64,000 nt of DNA, from the NCBI GenBank assembly GCA_963832365.1, contig CAWHUL010000002.1, forward strand, positions 62,001-126,000, read 5' to 3'. The position numbers were made by a program, and so were the translations under genes. This stretch comes from CAWBRT01 sp963832365 (GTDB lineage Bacteria > Acidobacteriota > Terriglobia > Terriglobales > Acidobacteriaceae). Below, one piece after another: positions 61,649 through 64,000 of the stretch; position 1 is the stretch's first letter; each line of letters begins with the position of its first letter. The notes beneath the pieces are model-generated. The model did no database searches. It was not told where the DNA came from and saw only the letters and a program-made list of their open reading frames with translations.

Positions 61649-61673
61649 CCGAAGATCTACTGCTCCTGGCGAG

Positions 61674-62588
61674 CTAGCGTTCGAGCGCTTTGCGGTCCCA
61701 ATTGCCGAGGATGGCGGCGGCTTCGTATGTGGTTTGCAGAAACTCCAGCAGGGAATCTTTGGGCGAGCGGGCGTTGCGGACATCGTCGTACATCAGCAGG
61801 AATTCGCCAAGCTGAGAATGATAGAAAGCTTCCTTGGGCCGCACGGGCTGTCGGGCAAAGCCTTCGGGCTGAGGGGCAGCGTAGGAATAAAATGCCGGAG
61901 CCGCAATTTCGCCGCTTCCGGGCCAGAAGCCGGCGCTGCTGACCTCGTGGGAATAAGCTTCGCGAGTAACCGGGTCGGCGCCCGGACGTTCCGGCGCGGG
62001 TCTGCCGGAGAAACGGGTCACCGCATGGTCGAAGCTTCCCCAGAAGAAGTGCACCGGGCTGACTTTACCAATGAAGCGCGACCTGAATTCTTCGAAGACG
62101 TTATCGACCCAGACCAGAATGCGCCAGAAGCGCTGTGCGGCATCGGCGTCATACGAGGCGTGAATATGATCGGTTTCGAATCGAATCGGGTTGGGAATTT
62201 CGACCGGCATCGTCCATATCTTTACATTGATTCCGAGCGAGGCCAGTGTTGGCATGAATTCCTGATAGAACTCCGCGACGCTCTGAGGCCGTAACGGCAG
62301 AGCTCTGCTGTTGCCGTCGCTCAGTTCGATGAGGAGCTTGTGATCGAGGAAATCGAAAGCAATGTCGAATGAACCCAAGCCGTGCGGAATCGGGGGCGTC
62401 GCGAGGCCACGCGAGGTCACGCGCAAGGTCGCGTTCCACCAGTGGTTCACCTTGGGAGTGAGTTGCAGCTGAACTTTGCCGACGATTTGCAACCACATGT
62501 GAAGGGTCGCAAGGGTCTCGCTCCAACTGCGTAAAGGCAGCGCCGGCAAGGGGTCCGTGATGGAATATCCGATTGGCTCCGCTTTCAT
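61674..62588 (-). CDS. DUF5996 family protein
   Basis: A 304-residue cytoplasmic protein of the DUF5996 family: LRSWSETLATLHMWLQIVGK at the start, NHWWNATLRVTSRGLATPP, PIRFETDHIHASYD and HFFWGSFDHAVTRFSGR. No catalytic mechanism is known for the family. ATG 62588 follows AAAGGAG. It lies upstream of, and in the same direction as, the hpsN-like cluster, but the repeat-filled gap makes cotranscription uncertain. Confidence 0.85.
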   Translation of the reverse strand: MKAEPIGYSITDPLPALPLRSWSETLATLHMWLQIVGKVQLQLTPKVNHWWNATLRVTSRGLATPPIPHGLGSFDIAFDFLDHKLLIELSDGNSRALPLRPQSVAEFYQEFMPTLASLGINVKIWTMPVEIPNPIRFETDHIHASYDADAAQRFWRILVWVDNVFEEFRSRFIGKVSPVHFFWGSFDHAVTRFSGRPAPERPGADPVTREAYSHEVSSAGFWPGSGEIAAPAFYSYAAPQPEGFARQPVRPKEAFYHSQLGEFLLMYDDVRNARSPKDSLLEFLQTTYEAAAILGNWDRKALER

Positions 62589-62838
62589 TGCCCGCTCCTT
62601 TCACCTGCGGCTGAGATGGCTCTCTCGGCGGTAAAGCCGAGGTATACTTTTCAAAACCGAGTGATGAACAGGTTATAAAGATGTTTGGGAAACCGGGACG
62701 GTTGTGTCAACTCGCGCGTGGGGGGAAACAACTTTTTAATCTTGCAAAAGGGCGCACGAGCATTAACAATTCGAGCCAATCGGAGCCGAACAAGGTGGGC
62801 GGCGGCAGCCGCAAAGTAACACAGTGAGAGAGGGAAAC

Positions 62839-63558
62839 TTGGCAGACAACAAATCATTAGTCGTGGTGAGTGCGCACGCGGCCGACTTCATTTGGCGGGC
62901 TGGCGGAGCGATTGCGGTTCATACCAAGCAGCACCATTACAGGGCGGTCGTAGTATGCCTGAGTGCGGGCGAGCGCGGCGAGTCGAACGAAGTGTGGGCG
63001 GCGGAGCCGAATCTCACCATAGAGGAAGTGCGTGCACGCCGCAAAGTTGAGGCAGAGCAGGCGGCGGAAGTGCTGGGCGCCGAGATCCATTTTTTCGATC
63101 AGCAGGACTATCTGATGTCTCCAAGTTCCAGCGTGGTCGAGAGGCTCGTCGACATCTACCGGGACGCGCAGCCGCGATTCATTCTGACGCATCCCCAGGT
63201 AGATCCCTCGAACTGGGATCACGTTACGGCTTGCCGACTGGCGCTGGAGGCGCGCATGGTAGCCCAGGCGCCGGGACGGAAGGGCGGCGAGATCATTGCC
63301 GCGCCCCAGGTGTATTGCTTTGAGCCGCACCAGAGCGAGCTTTGTGAGTACCGGCCGGATACACTTCTCGATATCTCCGAGGTCTGGGAACTCAAGTGGC
63401 GCGCGATGCTGTGCATTAAATCGCAGACTAAAATGTGGCCTTATTACAAGAACGTCGCGGAGCAGCGTGGCAATACCGCACGGCGGCGGACCGAGCGCAA
63501 GATCACGCACGCCGAAGCGTACCAAAGAATTTTTCCGAGAACGGTCGAGGAACTCTAA
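62839..63558 (+). CDS. galB: PIG-L/LmbE-family 4-oxalomesaconate hydratase (GalB-like)
   Basis: A 239-residue protein of the PIG-L superfamily. The N-terminal VVVSAHAADFIWRAGGAIA has the metal motif in the AHxADF form typical of GalB, not the AHPDD of deacetylases, and FEPHQSELCEYRPDTLLDI is also a GalB-type segment. GalB hydrates 4-oxalomesaconate in the gallate and protocatechuate 4,5-cleavage routes. TTG 62839 follows AGAGGG; GTG 62824 is possible but has no site. It is followed by an MFS gene. Further aromatic genes may lie beyond the window. Confidence 0.82.
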   Translation: MADNKSLVVVSAHAADFIWRAGGAIAVHTKQHHYRAVVVCLSAGERGESNEVWAAEPNLTIEEVRARRKVEAEQAAEVLGAEIHFFDQQDYLMSPSSSVVERLVDIYRDAQPRFILTHPQVDPSNWDHVTACRLALEARMVAQAPGRKGGEIIAAPQVYCFEPHQSELCEYRPDTLLDISEVWELKWRAMLCIKSQTKMWPYYKNVAEQRGNTARRRTERKITHAEAYQRIFPRTVEEL

Positions 63559-63620
63559 GCTGACGCTTGGCGATTCGCGTGCTGTTTTCTGGGTCGAACC
63601 AATTTACGGAAGGCGGGAGC

Positions 63621-64000
63621 ATGTCAGAAGGCAACGATCAATCCGCGGCAGCGGTCGCGAAGCAACCGAAGAAGGGGAGGCTGGGTTGGTACTCCGACCT
63701 CACTAACCGGGAAAGACTGACCTATTGGGCGTGCTTCGGCGGCCTCGGCCTGGATGCGATGGACACGACCATCTACGCCTTGGTGATGCCGACTTTGATC
63801 GCCATTGTGGGCATTACCAAGCCGCAAGCCGGGATCATTGCGTCGGCTGCCTTGATCGGCTCCGCGGTTGGGGGCTGGCTTGCAGGGATCGCGGCGGACC
63901 GCTTCGGGCGGGTGCGCGTGTTGCAGGTTACCATCCTGTTGGTGGCGGGCTTCACGTTTCTCTCGGCCTTCACGAATTCGTTCTGGCAGCTTTTGCTGGC
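63621..64000 (+). CDS. MFS transporter, N-terminal part (partial at window edge)
   Basis: ATG 63621 follows GGCGGGAG. The frame stays open to the window end (126 codons). A polar N-terminus (about 35 residues) precedes helices 1-3; GLGLDAMDTTIYALVMPTLI has the helix-1 acidic pair of the aromatic acid:H+ symporter branch, and GGWLAGIAADRFGRVRVL is the helix 2-3 signature of the MFS. It may carry an aromatic acid (with galB) or a sulfonate such as dihydroxypropanesulfonate (with hpsN); the sequence shown cannot decide. Confidence 0.9.
   Translation, partial: MSEGNDQSAAAVAKQPKKGRLGWYSDLTNRERLTYWACFGGLGLDAMDTTIYALVMPTLIAIVGITKPQAGIIASAALIGSAVGGWLAGIAADRFGRVRVLQVTILLVAGFTFLSAFTNSFWQLLL

Overview
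The window looks like a chromosomal segment of an Acidobacteriota bacterium (inference). The grounds are high GC, dense families of palindromic intergenic repeats ending in GGGGCACCCG, a fused branched-chain 2-oxoacid dehydrogenase E1, sigma-54 regulation, a PEP-CTERM protein and a single-subunit-style pilin. I saw no rRNA, tRNA or CRISPR array. About 57 protein genes are supported, two of them interrupted by single-base frameshifts and one a transposase remnant.

Region 1 (1-11.8 kb): the C-terminal end of a sigma-54 response regulator precedes a tightly coupled chemosensory operon. Its order is an isolated DHp-type protein, CheY-like, CheW, PilJ-like MCP, CheR, hybrid CheA (two Hpt domains plus receiver), CheB, two CheW-like proteins, a pseudo-receiver-PATAN protein and a receiver with a coiled coil. 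A -24/-12 promoter and upstream TGAGAC sites precede it, so the neighbouring regulator probably drives it. Region 2 (12-23.4 kb): uvrB, a RAYT transposase between inverted REP hairpins, a transglutaminase-like protein, an NfnAB-type oxidoreductase pair, a phosphoglycolate-phosphatase-like HAD protein, fused BCKDH E1, a small secreted protein and a type IV pilin. Region 3 (23.6-36.2 kb): YeiH-type exporter, a permease/DUF1537 kinase/PdxA2 operon for four-carbon sugar acids, a PEP-CTERM protein, a membrane DHp protein, an acyl-CoA synthetase, an IS630 remnant, a pseudo-receiver-PilZ protein and motAB.

Region 4 (36.4-51.3 kb) is the most interesting part. A GAF sigma-54 activator is followed by suyAB-like sulfolactate sulfo-lyase genes and a PHP/DUF3604-like protein. 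A minus-strand gene run then reads sdhA, sdhC, sdhB fused to a Rieske protein, cytochrome b fused to cytochrome c, a class I fumarase (or tartrate dehydratase) pair, a dicarboxylate-type symporter and a small membrane protein. In one operon, complex II and complex III parts are thus covalently combined. A sigma-54 promoter precedes sdhA, with two upstream palindromes resembling the paired palindromes in front of the sigma-54 activator gene 15 kb away.

Region 5 (51.4-57.9 kb): a taurine/nitrate-type ABC importer with two different permeases and two different ATPases whose catalytic defects are complementary, then a membrane sensor kinase. Region 6 (58-64 kb): a frameshifted MDR alcohol dehydrogenase, an SDR and an HpsN-like HisD-family dehydrogenase (the enzyme set of dihydroxypropanesulfonate catabolism), a DUF5996 protein, a GalB-like hydratase and the start of an MFS transporter. 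With SuyAB 20 kb away, these genes would convert dihydroxypropanesulfonate through sulfolactate to pyruvate and sulfite (inference).
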